The notes under the pieces were generated by a model. That model was not told the DNA's origin. It worked only from the letters and a program-made list of their open reading frames with translations, and made no database searches. This document shows, piece after piece, positions 1 to 11,858 of a stretch of DNA of 64,000 bases (position 1 is its first letter; every line of letters starts with the position of its first letter). The position numbers were made by a program, and so were the translations under genes. Source of the DNA: Porogramme epimiltina (lineage: Eukaryota > Basidiomycota > Agaricomycetes > Polyporales > Polyporaceae); NCBI GenBank assembly GCA_900155495.1, contig FTLJ01000814.1, forward strand, positions 18,510 through 82,509, given 5' to 3'.

Positions 1-863
1 CCTCATTGCGGGCGCTCGCAACCTCCTCGATCTCTCTCTCGCATCCTCAGTCCCCGGTGGACCCAAGATCGTCTTCGTCAGCTCCATCAGTGCCCTCTTC
101 AGTATGTCCCTCTTCATGACCCGCAATTCTTCGATCCCTCACTCCCTAAGCAGACTACGCATCCCCCGAGCCCGCGCAAGAAACCCTCGCATCCGGACCT
201 GAGCTCGCCGTCGGCCTCGGCTACGGTGAAAGCAAGTGGGTGACGGAGCAGCTGCTTGGGCACGCGGCCACTGCGACTGGCCTGCGCGCGACGGTCGCGC
301 GCGTCGGGCAGCTCTGTGGAGATACCCGCGCCGGAGGGTGGGGAACCAAGGAGTGGGTTCCCGCGCTCGCACGCGCGAGCAAAGTCCTTGGGGGTGTGCC
401 GAACAAAGACGACGTGAGCGATTCTATGCAATGATGGTTATAGTTGAGGGTACTGATGGGTGTATGCCAGACCGTAGCGTGGGTCCCCGTCGACATCGCT
501 GCCTCAACCATTCTCGATGTCCTCCGCGCGCCGTCCCCAGAGTCCGTCATACATCTCACGGCGCCGAAGTCTGTATCTTGGGAAGCCGTCGTCGCGCCGA
601 TGGCAGCGCGCCTGGCGGTGCCGCTCATCCCTGCCGAGGAGTGGGTCGCGCGGTACAAGAGGGAGGTTGAGGCGGGAGCGCAGGAGTCTGCGTTCCAGCT
701 CTTGGACTTCTTCGAGGCGTTCGTGAAGGGGAGAGAGGTGCAGTTCTCTACGGAGCGTGCGGAAGCGGCGTCGGTAGCATTGAAGGGGATGAAAGAGTTG
801 GGTGCAGAGGATGTCGGGAAGTGGCTGGAGTTCTGGGCTGGGGTGGGGTTCTTGGATGCGTGA
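1..863 (+). CDS. Adenylate-forming (NRPS-like) reductase, C-terminal thioester-reductase part, 5' partial
   Basis: The gene enters from the left edge; exons are <2..101, 154..413 and 471..863, with introns of 52 and 57 nt and phases that close exactly. The protein is the end of a male-sterility/SDR-type thioester reductase domain: IVFVSSISALF (beta strand after the Rossmann core), then GYGESKWVTEQLL with the YxxxK catalytic pair, then VARVGQLCGD and TKEWVPAL, typical of fungal adenylate-forming reductases. In this family the domain releases a carrier-bound acyl chain as an aldehyde or alcohol using NADPH. The tail (SAFQLLDFFEAF to FWAGVGFLDA) is the usual helical cap. The adenylation and carrier domains should lie left of the window. 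Substrate cannot be told from this part. Confidence 0.9.
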
Positions 864-2657
864 GCTCGCTCGCACATGTATTGGCACAATTGATTGGGGT
901 CGCTGTAGACACTCTCATGTATAACTTTCATCTTACAGGGAAAATCTCAAGAGTGTCGTGCTCTGTCACTCCCCTTGTTCAAATCCGGAAGCAGCCAACA
1001 CACTGTTGTGTTCCGACAGGATGGGTACAAATCGCTCACCTCCATGCTACGCCGGGCTTGGCACGGCGTTCAGCCACTGCGGAATGTACGGCACGAATCA
1101 ATGTCATCTCATGTCTCTGCGCGTCGGAATCCGGACACAGTCCACCTGATGGTGCTCCAAGATGATTCGAACGCACGGGTCGAGAGCAGGTAGACCTCAC
1201 GCCATCCTCCGCAGTAGGATACTACCTGTGCTCGTGGTGTGTGAGTGATCCGCTCGGACGCTGCATTGCATACAAGGGAGGGAGCCATTGAATGAGAAGA
1301 TCAGGGGCACACAACATACGGCGCTCTTGTACGTGATGGGGAAGTCCATCCGGCCAATGGACGGTTTGCTGTGAGAGGAGCCAGACCCATGGATCACCCT
1401 CGGGCAATGACAAAGAGCACCGATTCTCAGAGACGGGCTATTACGCCGACGGAAAGACCACAACCAACGCCTTCGATCTTCATATTCGCCCCGGAGTGCC
1501 TGCCCGGAGGCGTTTCATGAGCTGCGGAAATTGACGTGAAGGGAACACGAACACGGACGACGGCTGGCACAGTGAGACATGCATGTGCATTGGATGCTGC
1601 GGAAGTGATGGAAGCGAAGGTTTCGGGTGTAGGCTTTTCTGTGGCTGTATCCCCATTTGCAACGTTCGTGTAGCTAGGGTTGTGTGTCTGCCCAGCCTGT
1701 GGGAGTATACTATGCCGTGACTCCTCACTGACGCGACATAGTGGCACTACTATGGACAGGTAGTCCGGCAGGCAAAGCAGGTAAGCAAAATCTGTACACC
1801 AAAGCGAGCCTTCTGCAGGGTACTGGGACTTCTTTGGGCAGTGCTGGAGACGATTGACACTTGCCGGACACGTGGGACTGTTTGCTAAAAGGAGGTAACG
1901 AAATAGGAAACTGTGCCTGACTGGCCATGGCTGCCGACTCGGCAATGCGGCAAACGCCGGAAACCCGCTGGCACCAGGACCGTAAACCCCAACTTTGCGG
2001 CAGTGACACTAACAACGCGAGTCCCCTTTCGTCGCGGTTACCGTAGAAGAAGATTGTGAGCCTGTAGGTGATCCTCCGCATCTCCTACTATCCTTCAAAT
2101 GGGGCGCGTCTTTGCTCGCAGGAACGTCTAGTGATCTGATATCCTAATACTATATTTTCTATTACGTATAGACTTTACGGGGCTTTAAGTAGCTTACAAC
2201 GGTGGTGCAAGATGGTCGCTCTCGCGCTCCTACTCGGCCTCCTCAAATTCTAGCAACTGTATGCAAAGCAGGATGTCACACTGTGGGGGACACACTCAAG
2301 TAAAGTTTTGCCGGGGACGCGCCAAACGGAGCTCGTAGACTTTGGGCGTCATGGCCGTTGGATCATTGCTGTCGGTGACTCTCCTTGTGGACACACTGGG
2401 CCCTGATGGCAATACATCGGCTCTCCGGCCTTGCTGCGCACACAGTCGCGACTCTTCCTCCGTGCTCTTCTCCTGCTTACCATCCGTGACGCTTTCGGCA
2501 CACTGTCTGCGCAGTTCATCTAGCCACACAATGGTCACTATAAAGGCCTCGTGGTGAACGCCTTGCTCGATATCACCCCCTCTTCTTCTTCTTCAATTCA
2601 CCTCCAGGTGCACTCAGCCTTTCTCTATCGTCGACCTCTTCACTTCAGGCCTTCAAG
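864..2657. other. Intergenic stretch without a supported gene
   Basis: About 1.8 kb. The longest open frame is a 172-codon minus-strand ORF at 1427..1945. It has no recognisable domain and no clear splice context, so I do not call it a gene. A TATA-like CACTATAAAGG at about 2537 belongs to the next gene. Confidence 0.5.
2536..2544 (+). promoter_or_regulatory. TATA box of the Ser/Thr-rich secreted protein gene
   Basis: ACTATAAAGG lies about 115 nt upstream of the ATG at 2658, a normal distance for a fungal TATA-driven gene. Confidence 0.5.
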
Positions 2658-3797
2658 ATGGCCATGCACCTGCTCAACTTCGCACTCACCGCCATCCTTC
2701 TTGGACGTGGTAAGCACAACTTCTCAAGTACGAGGTCCTCGGATAGATAATTGACTCTCCATCCCCTAGCTAATGCCGCTCCTCTCGACGGTTTCAAGGC
2801 CGACTATGTGACCACGATCACCCAAGTCCATAGCGGTACGACTACCGTGGAGACGTGGACGTTCGACCCTTCAACTGCCTTCCCCTCCGGGTCCGCCACC
2901 ACGGTCTCCGTGCAGCCCACTACCACGTCCGAAGCATCCAACGTCACATCAGTGTTCACCAGTATCCCTGCTTCGACCGGCATTGTCACTAGGACCGTCT
3001 CCGAGCACAATCCTTCCACAGGCGTCGTGACGAGCACCATATCCGAGGGGTCTGCCACCGGAGTCGTCACCATCACCTTTCCTGAACCCCCCTCTTCCAC
3101 TGGCATCATTAGCAGCATCTTCACCGAACCCGTTTCCTCCACTGGCGTCGTGAGCAGCACCTTCATCGAGCCCGCTTCCTCCACCGGTGTCGTCACCGTC
3201 ACTTTCCCCGAGTCATCACGTCCCACCGGTGTTGTCACGACGAGCACGGCTTCTCGGGGTGCCAGCACCTCCACAGGCGGTCAGGTCACGACAGTGATAT
3301 TATGCGCTTCGGAAATCCCCACTGGCTCTGTCACCACCATCACTATCTCGGAACCCGCCACTACTACCAGCTTCGTCACCACCATCACCATCTCGGAGTC
3401 TGCGACCACGACTAGTGTCGCCACTGCGACCTCCGTTTCCGAATCTGCCACTACCACCAGCCGGGCTGTCACTACAAGCGTCGTATCTGTCCCTGGTACC
3501 ACCACCGGTGCCGTGACCACAAGCTTCGTCTCCCAACCCGCGACTACCACCGAGGCCAGTGGCAGCGTCACTACAATTACCATTTCGGAGACCATCGGCA
3601 CGACCACGGGCGGCGTCACCACGATCACCATTTCCCAGCCCGCCACGACTACGAGCGTCGTCTCTGGGTCTGCGAGCACCACTGGAGCCGTTACGACGAG
3701 CACGGTCAGCAGCTCGGGCGCTGTTGGGACGACCACCTCTGTTGGAAGCGCGACGACTAGCACGGTGAGCGGTTCGGCGCACACCATCACGGCTTAA
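2658..3797 (+). CDS. Secreted Ser/Thr/Val-rich repeat protein, 359 aa
   Basis: Exons 2658..2709 and 2770..3797 (60-nt intron). The N-terminus MAMHLLNFALTAILLGRANA is a signal peptide split by the intron, a pattern shared with the two related genes downstream. The mature part starts with DYVTTITQVHSGTTTVETW and FDPSTAFPSG, the module seen in the neighbours. It continues as imperfect tandem repeats of about 14 residues of the kind SSTGVVTSTFxEP, and later ATTTSxVTTxTISE. There is no catalytic motif, no cysteine framework and no hydrophobic GPI-type tail. The composition suggests a heavily O-glycosylated, mucin-like extracellular or wall protein. Function unknown; the repeat region is likely to vary in length between strains. 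Confidence 0.75.
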
Positions 3798-4691
3798 GGC
3801 TGCGTCATCGCACTCTTGGGCGGGATGGAGGGTAGAAATGATGGGGATTTTCGTGGCGGTAGACTTTGGCTTCGTGACAGACTGCCTGCCGCTGCTCCAT
3901 TCTTACATGCGCCTTCGTCTTAGATACTTCACACGCCTCTTTCCCATGTTCTGACACTCCTTTACCTCTCTGATACGGACTGTTTTCGCACTTTGTACGC
4001 GGTATACATAACCGGCGGCTTACGGGGTGTGGGATTTATCCTATACAGACCTTGCTCTGCCTACATCGAGATGATTCGGAGTTGCCTTGAAGTTGAATGT
4101 CTGAGAAGCCACAAAGCACGCTATGAGAACAACTTGAAGGTGATCCAAGCCTTCAAGCATGGAAGATCATTGATTATCACGCAAGTCTTAGGCAGCCTTG
4201 AGGCGATAGCTTCAACAAATTTGAGCTGCGCTTTGCCTCATCCTTAAAATGCTGCTATAGGAAGCATCGAGCACACACCACTCGGTGTCCGGACTCTGCT
4301 CGTGGTGAAGAACAAAACATCAGTGTTCTCCTAAAGCCCAGCCCTAGGGCGTTCCGAGCGCAACTCATTTCTTGGCAGTCACGTGATGTTGCCAGTTTGA
4401 ATTGAACCAGCGTCCAGCATCGTTGATCAGGTTCTATTGCCAGCAAGCACGGCCTCCTGAGCCCTACTTGCCACATATCCGACACAGATGTAGGGGTAAA
4501 GCCGATTCCGACCATCATTCGGCCCCACTCCGCCTGTGAGCGCGATGATGACCGGAGCAGGTCTGAAGGGGCTACTCTACCAAGTATCTCCGGGAACAGA
4601 GGTCTTGGCATCTACTGGTCTTCGTATATAAGATGACATTGGTGAGCGAGCCTATAGTCCTCAGCTACATCCACTGGAGCAGAACATCAGG
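3798..4691. other. Intergenic, no supported gene
   Basis: Holds short open frames without similarity to anything I recognise. A TATA box, GTATATAAG, at about 4625..4633 precedes the next gene by about 60 nt. Confidence 0.5.
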
Positions 4692-5053
4692 ATGAAGACT
4701 ACTTTCGGAAAGCTCGCCCTTGTCGCTGCACTCGCCAGCAGCAGTACGTCCTCCCCTCCTCTCGCCAATGTCCTACCCTTGCTTACCAGGACCCCACGCC
4801 TGCAGGCCTCGCCGCCCCCTTCGACGGGCCCGAGAAGCGCGACGTCACGACCGTCACGACGACATGGGGTGGTCAGCCCACGACGCTCACGATTACCTTC
4901 GACCCGCCCGGCGCGTTCCCCACCGCGCGTGCCGTCGAGGCGCGCGACGTGACGACGGTCACCACTGTGTGGGGCGGCCAGCCCACGACGCTCACAATCA
5001 CCTTTGACCCACCCGGATCGTTCCCGACGGCGCGAGCTGCGCCCAGGAAGTAG
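4692..5053 (+). CDS. Small secreted protein with two 32-residue repeats, 99 aa
   Basis: Exons 4692..4743 and 4806..5053. The signal peptide is MKTTFGKLALVAALASSSLA. The rest is a Kex2-like site (GPEKR) followed by two nearly identical repeats starting DVTTVTTxWGGQPTTLTITF and ending FDPPGxFPTARA, the second preceded by VEAR. A dibasic KR just before repeat 1 and a basic residue before repeat 2 would let processing release two near-identical peptides, as in fungal Kex2-processed repeat proteins; that is inference. It shares the VTT...PTTLTIT module with the genes at 2658 and 7290. The acceptor at 4805 is the only nearby one that keeps the repeats in frame. No known enzymatic domain. Confidence 0.75.
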
Positions 5054-6899
5054 GGCCTATCGAGTGGGGACTGCGCTATGGGGTGGTGGTGTATTGGCTA
5101 GGGTGTGTAGGGGTGAGGGTATCGGAATGGCTTCCTCGACGTGCTGCAGTAGTCGTTGTGGGGAAAATAGGCTTCGACCATCACCGCGCGACGCCGTTTT
5201 CATGAATGCGTGGGCTCGAAGTTGCGTCGTCGTTCGTGTATGACCTGTGCCCATTGGCTGCATATGGTAGTTGGGCGTCTTGTAGTCATCCTATGCCCCG
5301 TACGTGAGTAACCCGTCCGCAGAGTAGAAGAGGAGAAGGAACGTACCGCGGTCCAATATGTCTGAGGTCCACTCTCTTCGACGTGCTTGCGAAGGTGAAG
5401 ATGAGAGTGGAGGCTGTTGTGTAACATTGGGGAGGCCGTCGACGTGAGTACGCCTGGGACAGTGATTGGAACTGCAGCTCGCCCTTGGTGACAAGATGGT
5501 GCTACTGTGATGGGTAGAAGGGAACCCGTCGAGGTGGCGACATTGCGATCCGAATTCCTTGCGCTTCGCAGGATCTTCCTCGTTACGAGGGTCCGGAATG
5601 TTGCCGTTAGCTCTGTGGTGGGTCTGCATCTAGGTCGGCGACGTCGAGGCGTTTGCCCGATCTGTGAGGCAGCCCGGAGGTTCTGTCAACTGAAACTTCG
5701 CTGAGCGTGGCTCCTAGCGCTCTATAGTTGGTACAAACTCTTTGGCGAAGACAGGAGGTGCTCACTTGAGAGAATCGGGAGGTCCTGAGGGCGAGTATGT
5801 GGGTTTACTCGAACATAAGCTTTGCGATTACGATCTTGCTCCTGCGTTAGGAGAGAAATGTTATAAGAAAGAGCATCGAAGCATTGGAGGGGGTGGGTGT
5901 GTATGTCCCGGAAAGAGTGTGGTAGGATGCAGTTTGACTGTGCAAGCGGCTCAAGGGGGATATGCCCGGTGTCCGGCGATTACGCATACGACACCTCAAG
6001 AAACGCAGAAGTGTCGCCTTAGCGATTGTGGGTGACATATGCGCGTCGCGGGGAGTCAAAAGTGACGAAGGATGGTGGAGGAGACTGTTGATACACAAGG
6101 GTATTGTAGGGATACATACTGGCATGAAAATCCACCCCGACTACGACTCATCCGAGGCGTTGATGGTAAGCCTTTCTTCTCCGCTTTCGCCATCCCGCTT
6201 CTCCTGCTCAGCCAACCGTATCCTATCCGACATCCGCCCGGTCAACACTGGTCTGCTTCGATAGGAAAGTGCAGAAACTCGCCTATTCCGAGCGACTAGC
6301 ACACGTAGCGTCCTCTCCTTCTCCAGAGGCGTCATACTCTCCCAATTTGCGACGCGAGACAGAGTCTGTTGTGCGCACGACTTGTTAATGGAGAAGGAGT
6401 TGCAGCACGAGGAAGACGTACGCCATCGCTGTTGACAACAACTGGGCCCAGGGCGTCGAACTTGAACGTCTGTGTTCCGTTCACAGACAGTTGCTCCACA
6501 CTGTCCTCGCTGGGTGGTGGGGGTAGCGCTAGCAGTGGAGATGCATTGGTGGATCCGAAGCTTTCAGCTGTGTTCATTGAGGAAGGGAGTCAATGACGCC
6601 AGGGAATATGGTAAGGGTGAGGGTGCGCGCAGAAGCTCCAGACCGAGGCCAATGATCACTGTGCTCTGGGTGCCGGCGGCAAAAACGGCCCGCTGTTCCG
6701 CGCCCCATCGTACCATACGTCTCAGTTTTCGAGGGGGCCAAGTCATTTACACTCCCTAGTTTTCGATGGAGTTTACATGCAGAACGTCGGACTTCAGCTA
6801 TTTACATTCCTATGAATGAACCTTTTATTTCTTCTTCGTCCATTACACCCTGGCTTCAATCCACACTACAAGTTCGGCCGCCACTACTACGCATGCCGC
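5054..6899. other. Intergenic, no supported gene
   Basis: About 1.85 kb between two convergent secreted-protein genes. Several open frames of 60-110 codons occur on both strands, none with a recognisable motif or consistent splice sites. Confidence 0.5.
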
Positions 6900-7290
6900 C
6901 TAACGCTGCCCCGCAGGCCCACCAAACGTAGGGAACGGCCCGCCAGGGGTGGGCGAGTCATACGTGATTGTAAGAGTCGTCGGTTCACCATTGATGGAAG
7001 TTGTGATTGTCGTGACCCAGTCCGGATGGAGCCCACCAACGAGTGCGGGAGTCGACGTGGGCAGAGGCCAGGGAAACGTCGGATCCGGGTCGGCGGTCGC
7101 GACGATGGTGGTCGGCGTGCCGTCTACGGTCACCGTGAAGGTGGTCACGTAGTCCGGGTGAGGAACCGCAGGGACCGCAACGACTGTAAACAGGTATTAG
7201 GTGACGGTAATAGAAAGAGGGCGAGTAAGGTACTCCACCATTTCCACAAAGCACAGCGACGAGAGCAAGCGTTACGTAGAGGCGTTGCAT
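6900..7290 (-). CDS. Small secreted protein with VTT/TTLTIT repeats, 111 aa
   Basis: Minus strand; exons 7290..7239 and 7183..6900 with a 55-nt intron. The N-terminus MQRLYVTLALVAVLCG is a signal peptide. Two diverged copies of the neighbours' module follow: PDYVTTFTVTVDGTPTTIV and PDWVTTITTSINGEPTTLTI, each followed by a proline-rich stretch (PFPTFGGP near the end). The intron again falls at the end of the signal-peptide exon, as in the genes at 2658 and 4692, supporting common descent. There are no cysteines in the mature part. Function unknown. A TATA box at 7351..7358 (minus strand) lies about 60 nt upstream. Confidence 0.7.
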
Positions 7291-7350
7291 CACTGAGGTC
7301 GTGGAGACGTGTGCGTCTTGGGGTGTAGCAATATGTGGGTGCGCTACCAT

Positions 7351-7358
7351 TTTATAAG
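7351..7358 (-). promoter_or_regulatory. TATA box of the 7290 secreted protein gene
   Basis: On the minus strand the sequence reads CCTTATAAAATGG, about 60 nt before the ATG at 7290. Confidence 0.5.
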
Positions 7359-7859
7359 GTCAGGACAGAATATCCCGGAGAATACCCCGAGGTGACCCAA
7401 ACTCACAGGCGGCGTCGAGATCACCGATGCGCCTAGAGCCCGCGAAGGCAGAGAGGTCAGAAAAACGGTGAGCTGAGTTTGTCAGTCATGCAGTATGTCC
7501 GTCATATGCCTCTTGAGATGCTCCCTACGGGCATGTGAGGAAGACGGTGTCCTGCACAAACATTTTGGCGAGATCGCTACTGAATTGGACGGGATCATTT
7601 TCGGATGCGCCGGTATGCTCGCCTTGTTTTCATGCCGCAGAGCCAAGACCCAAGTCATACTACGGCTCTGTCTAGAATCTAGGATGGACGGGCTTGGCAG
7701 ACCCATGGACAGCCCGTGTCCGTATATACGCCGCGGTGAGAAGACGAGAAGGCCATCTAGAGTGTGATCAAGGTCAAGCTGTTGAAAGAGGCACAAATGG
7801 AAATCAGGGATTGACTTGCCTGAAAAACCCCTTCATTGAAACAAACATTTGAAAGATTC

Positions 7860-9035
7860 ATCGCCGTACATGAGCTGACCTCGGCCTACTGCGGCTGCTT
7901 CACTCGGATTAGGCGTCGGAGGTTCTCAGAACGCCGGACTACCCATGGCCATCCGTCGCTCGACGCGTCAGTGTGACGTCATACCCATCCTTGGGGCCCT
8001 GTGCGACGGGTGTTGAATAATCTTCTAGTCCCACGACGCCTCAGGGCATGAGCTGCATGCACGCCCCTTAATGCTTGCACAGTGGGCGAAGAGTAGATAG
8101 TGATGCATGATGGTCTAGACTGTCGTGCGAGCCGATTCAGACGCGTGGCGGAGGAAGTGCGCGGTGGGCCCGTGCGTGAGAAGTGTTTGACGCCTATGTA
8201 TATAAGGTAATGGGGGTGATGAGGGTGTCCTCAGACGATTCTTCCACGATCATAAACGCTGATGACGAGACCCCAAGCAGCGAGATGAGCACGAACGTCT
8301 CCGGACGGTCGGCGTTGACATCGCTCGTTCGGCTACCCACCTTGTTATTTTCAAAGGGACGGGCTATTTCACAGCTGAGGCGTCATCTTACGGGAAGTTT
8401 CGTCTTTACCTACGTTCGCCTTCAATACATACATCCTCTCTTCTATCGTGACTGTGAGCCTAGCAGCTATTTTGTAAACGACTTTCTTGGCTCTTTCATC
8501 TACATGCCGGAAGATGGTCGGTCTGAACCAATAACAGCTGGAACGTCACGGCCAGTTGGTGACAAGTGTAGTGAGCCTCTAGTCGTCCAAGTTGATGCAC
8601 GTTGACTGACAATATTGTTTGGCAGACTCCGGCGCAGTATCCCCCTGCGCTGCGCTACGTCGTTGACCAAGCTGAAAGCTCACTGACATACACGTTCCCC
8701 TCCGCCCTTCGCCCTTAAGACCGCAAGCCAATTACGTCAAGGCAGTGCACGTCGAGTCAGCCTGCGGACGCAGCTCCGCGTGCACTACAATCCCCCTCCG
8801 GGTGCATTTTCTCTCCGCACAAGCAATAAACCGGAGACGGTGTGGCGTTTGAAGAGGTACGTCTACTGCGTGGGTACCTTTGTGCTGTTGAGACCATTGA
8901 AAGCGATGCAGGGGAGTTGTCGGCACGCGTGGGCAGTCGCCTTGCCGGACATGACCGCAGTGCAGGTTTTGGCCCATGTGGATCCTATGGCCTCTTCGGC
9001 GGCGTCAATCGAATCTCCAGGGACTCCATATAACC
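7860..9035 (+). repeat. Left copy of a dispersed inverted duplication, with a degenerate upstream gene X
   Basis: The stretch from about 7860 matches, in reverse orientation, about 30090 down to 28990. Shared landmarks are GCTTCACTCGGATTAG, GTGTGACGTCATA, and a frame beginning VSSDDSSTIINADDE (8226 here). Around 8610-8720 it matches the other copy again, but the frame here is broken by stops, while in the 29-kb copy it is open. It ends with a C-terminus-like GSYGLFGGVNRI (about 8980..9033). I read this as a relic of an unidentified gene that lay upstream of the peptidase before duplication. TATAAGG at 8197 may have been its promoter. Confidence 0.65.
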
Positions 9036-9074
9036 TGCTGTCGCATCAACTAGATAACGGCACTCGACTCGACT

Positions 9075-11489
9075 ATGGCCTTCCGCGCTCTTTCATCGGT
9101 CTTGGTGCTCGTCGCTACCGCACTGCATGCTTCTCGACTAGTTCAAGCTACCAATCGCGTAAGCCCTTTCCTTCCAGTTTGTGCAGCAGGAACCAACGAT
9201 TTTTGTTTTTCTACAGTCCGTTGTATGGGGAGGCTGCGACCCTTCTGTCGTCCAGGACTCCGCGCTTTCCTGCGGCTTCTTAGAGGTCCCCCTCGATTAC
9301 CACGATCCGCCCGTCGGTAAGGGGCGCCTTGCCCTGGCCAAGGTGAACGCTACCGCGGATCCCGGAGCGCGACTTGGCACTCTTCTCTTCAATCCTGGTA
9401 AAGTTCCATCTCACGCGCGCACCTCATTATCCTCACAAGTGCACTTTCGCAGGTGGTCCTGATATCTCAGGCATCCAAAGCTTAAGCGAGAGCAGCGCAT
9501 TATTACTCGAGCTTTCTGGAGGCCTGTACGACATTGTCAGCTGGGATATACGAGGAACCGGCTCTCTCTCCATGTAAGGCCATCTACTCAAGTTACCATC
9601 TCCCCTCTAATTCTCGTATGCCTCCGTCCAGCCCCGGCGACATCTTTTGCTTTCACACCGCCGAAGAGCAGAACGCATTCTTTGCCGGGACCCTCGAAGA
9701 CAGCGGCATCGAGTACACGGGCAACTTCACTGACCCCGCCGACATCCGTGCGCTCCTCGCACAAGCGCCGCGCATGCAGGCCAAGTACGAAGAGCTCGGG
9801 CGCAAGTGTATGGAACACGAGGGTGGGAAGTTCCTCAAGTACGTCGGGTCGGCGGCCACCGCGCGCGACATGATCACTATTGTGGACACGATTGTGGGCG
9901 AGGGAAGCCTGGTCAACTACGTCGGCATCTCGTACGGGACAATCATTGGGTCGTGGTTCATAAACAGTGAGTTGGTGCACTCCCTGCTGATGGCCACGTC
10001 GCTGATAGTGGTACAAACAGTGTTTCCGGAGGTGTGTAGCTCGCACGAGCTAGCGTGACTGTGATGGCTGACTCAAGATATCTTCGCACGCCATCTGTTA
10101 CAGCGTGTTGGCCGCGTCGTCCTCGACGGCATCCTCGACCCACAGTTCTACGCGACTCAAGACCTTTCTCTGGTGAGCAACTCACCGCACCTCTTCCATC
10201 CTGCATGCTTAATTGTACCTTCCTTTCCCCATACAGCACTGGTCCCATGAGCTAGTCGACGCAGATACCGCGTACAAGGCATTTGTCACCGGCTGCGCGC
10301 TCGCGGGTCCCGAGGGATGCGCTATGGCAACCGCGGCCGGAGAGACGCCAGAAGAGGTGGATGCTAGTGTGCAGAAGCTTCTGAAGGCCGCGCACGACGC
10401 GACCAGGAGGAACGCGTCTGTGCCAGCTACCTCTGGTCAAATCCGAAGTGAGCGCGCTTTTAACGAGACTAAGAGAGAGATAGGGAGCTAACGAAGAGTC
10501 ACGTGATAGACATGCTATACGAGGAGGTGACGTCACCGGACGACTGGTCGAACTTCGCGAACGAGGTGTATCCCGGAATCGCCCAAGCCGTCGATGAGGA
10601 ATCCAGACAAATCAAGAACATCACTCGTAAAGCCAATCTCAAGCGCAGGTTATTGTTGTTTTCTCTTAACATGCATTAGTTGGTGCCTGACGTCATGGTC
10701 CAGTAATCGCAGGCGGCAAGATCAAGGTGGCGAGAACACGCCGTTCAGTACGGAAGCGATCATGTGCGGCGACAGTGTCGACGCACACCACCCCAGCATG
10801 ACTGCGGTCTTCAAGAATCTCATATCCGCGTCGCGCAACGTCTCGCACATGTGTACGTGCTCACAGAGTCCTCTTTCCCCTGCTCTTTCTGATGGTATGG
10901 GCGCGTGTGCAGTCGGCGCACAGTTCCCCGAGCCGGCGTACATCTGCACATTCTGGCCCACCCGCGCTGTGGAGCGGTACCAAGGCCCGTTCAACAAGTC
11001 TCTCGCGAACCCTATCCTCGTTCTCTCCAACACAGTGCGTCGCATCCCTTCATTGGCGTTTTGTGTCGCTCGCTGATGAGGTTGCGTTGTACGTTGTGTT
11101 AGATCGACCCGAGCACTCCCCTCGTCGGTGCACAGAACGTGGTGACGATGCTAGGGGATAAGGCGAGGCTCGTTAGACAGAACAGCGTCGGGGTAAGCTT
11201 TCCGACACCGGCCTTGCTGCACACATCCCACTGATGATGCACTGAATGCGCAGCATACAACGAACCCGGAGCCGTCCGCCTGCCTTGCAGGCGTCATATT
11301 CGCGTATGTCGCAAACGGCACGGTGCGCTTTCTCTTCTCTATCGATCCGCGGCAGCGTCGTCCTGAACAGTTGCCCTCCAGCTTCCGGAGGACAACGACA
11401 CTGTATGCGAGGTGGATGCGGACTTTGAAGTTTTCAAGGGTGTAAACATGCAGATGATCCTCGAAGCCCTACAGAGTGGCGAATTATAG
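9075..11489 (+). CDS. Secreted TAP-like alpha/beta-hydrolase (S33-type peptidase family), 562 aa
   Basis: Thirteen exons: 9075..9158, 9217..9397, 9453..9573, 9632..9966, 10021..10031, 10104..10172, 10237..10447, 10510..10648, 10704..10852, 10913..11034, 11103..11192, 11254..11322, 11382..11489. All phases close to 1689 nt. MAFRALSSVLVLVATALHAS is a signal peptide. WGGCDP and FLEVPLDYHDP start the mature domain; FNPGGPD is the oxyanion-hole loop; SWDIRGTG is the next strand; GISYGTIIG holds the nucleophile Ser; IDPSTPL supplies the Asp and HTTNPEPSACL the His. This order is the TAP-like C-terminal type of tripeptidyl/prolyl aminopeptidase relatives. Exon 5 is a microexon of 11 nt (MFPE). Likely an extracellular peptidase or esterase; the substrate is unknown. 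A decayed inverted copy lies at 28.4 kb. Confidence 0.9.
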
Positions 11490-11858
11490 GGGATCCATAG
11501 CGAAATATTGGCAGTGTGACACGTCGCCGGACGTCTGCTGCACTTGGACAATGGAAATGCGACTGTTTTGACCTTGCCATCAGACTCCACAATGAGGTGC
11601 TCACAGCGATACCGTGTCTTACGAAAGCTGGCCCTTGAAATACAGGCAGAGCTATGGCTCGGAACGGGGTGCATTCAGCCTGGTTCTATCCGTTATCGAC
11701 TAATCTGATAACAGCCTGACTGCTAGATTAGATAAAACCCTTATCTCTGCATAGTCACGTGATATTCCCTCGGTTCAACGCTCAGTTCCCTCATATTGTT
11801 TTCCCAATTCCACCCCCTATCTTATCCCCCTCTATCATCCCCCTCATCTTCACAAGCG
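11490..11858. other. Intergenic, no supported gene
   Basis: Short spacer between the peptidase stop and the zinc-finger start. A pyrimidine-rich run just before 11859 fits a fungal 5' leader. Confidence 0.5.

Noticed and set aside
1427..1945. 172-codon minus-strand ORF
   Set aside because: No motif, no start context or neighbouring exon, and it lies in an otherwise gene-free gap. Left as unsupported.
2804..3790. Val/Thr-rich minus-strand frames opposite the 2658 gene
   Set aside because: Reverse reading of the repeat array. The plus strand has the signal peptide and splice sites.
8183..8605. 140-codon ORF as a present-day gene
   Set aside because: The frame downstream is broken by stops and the region is one half of a duplicated segment; better described as a relic.
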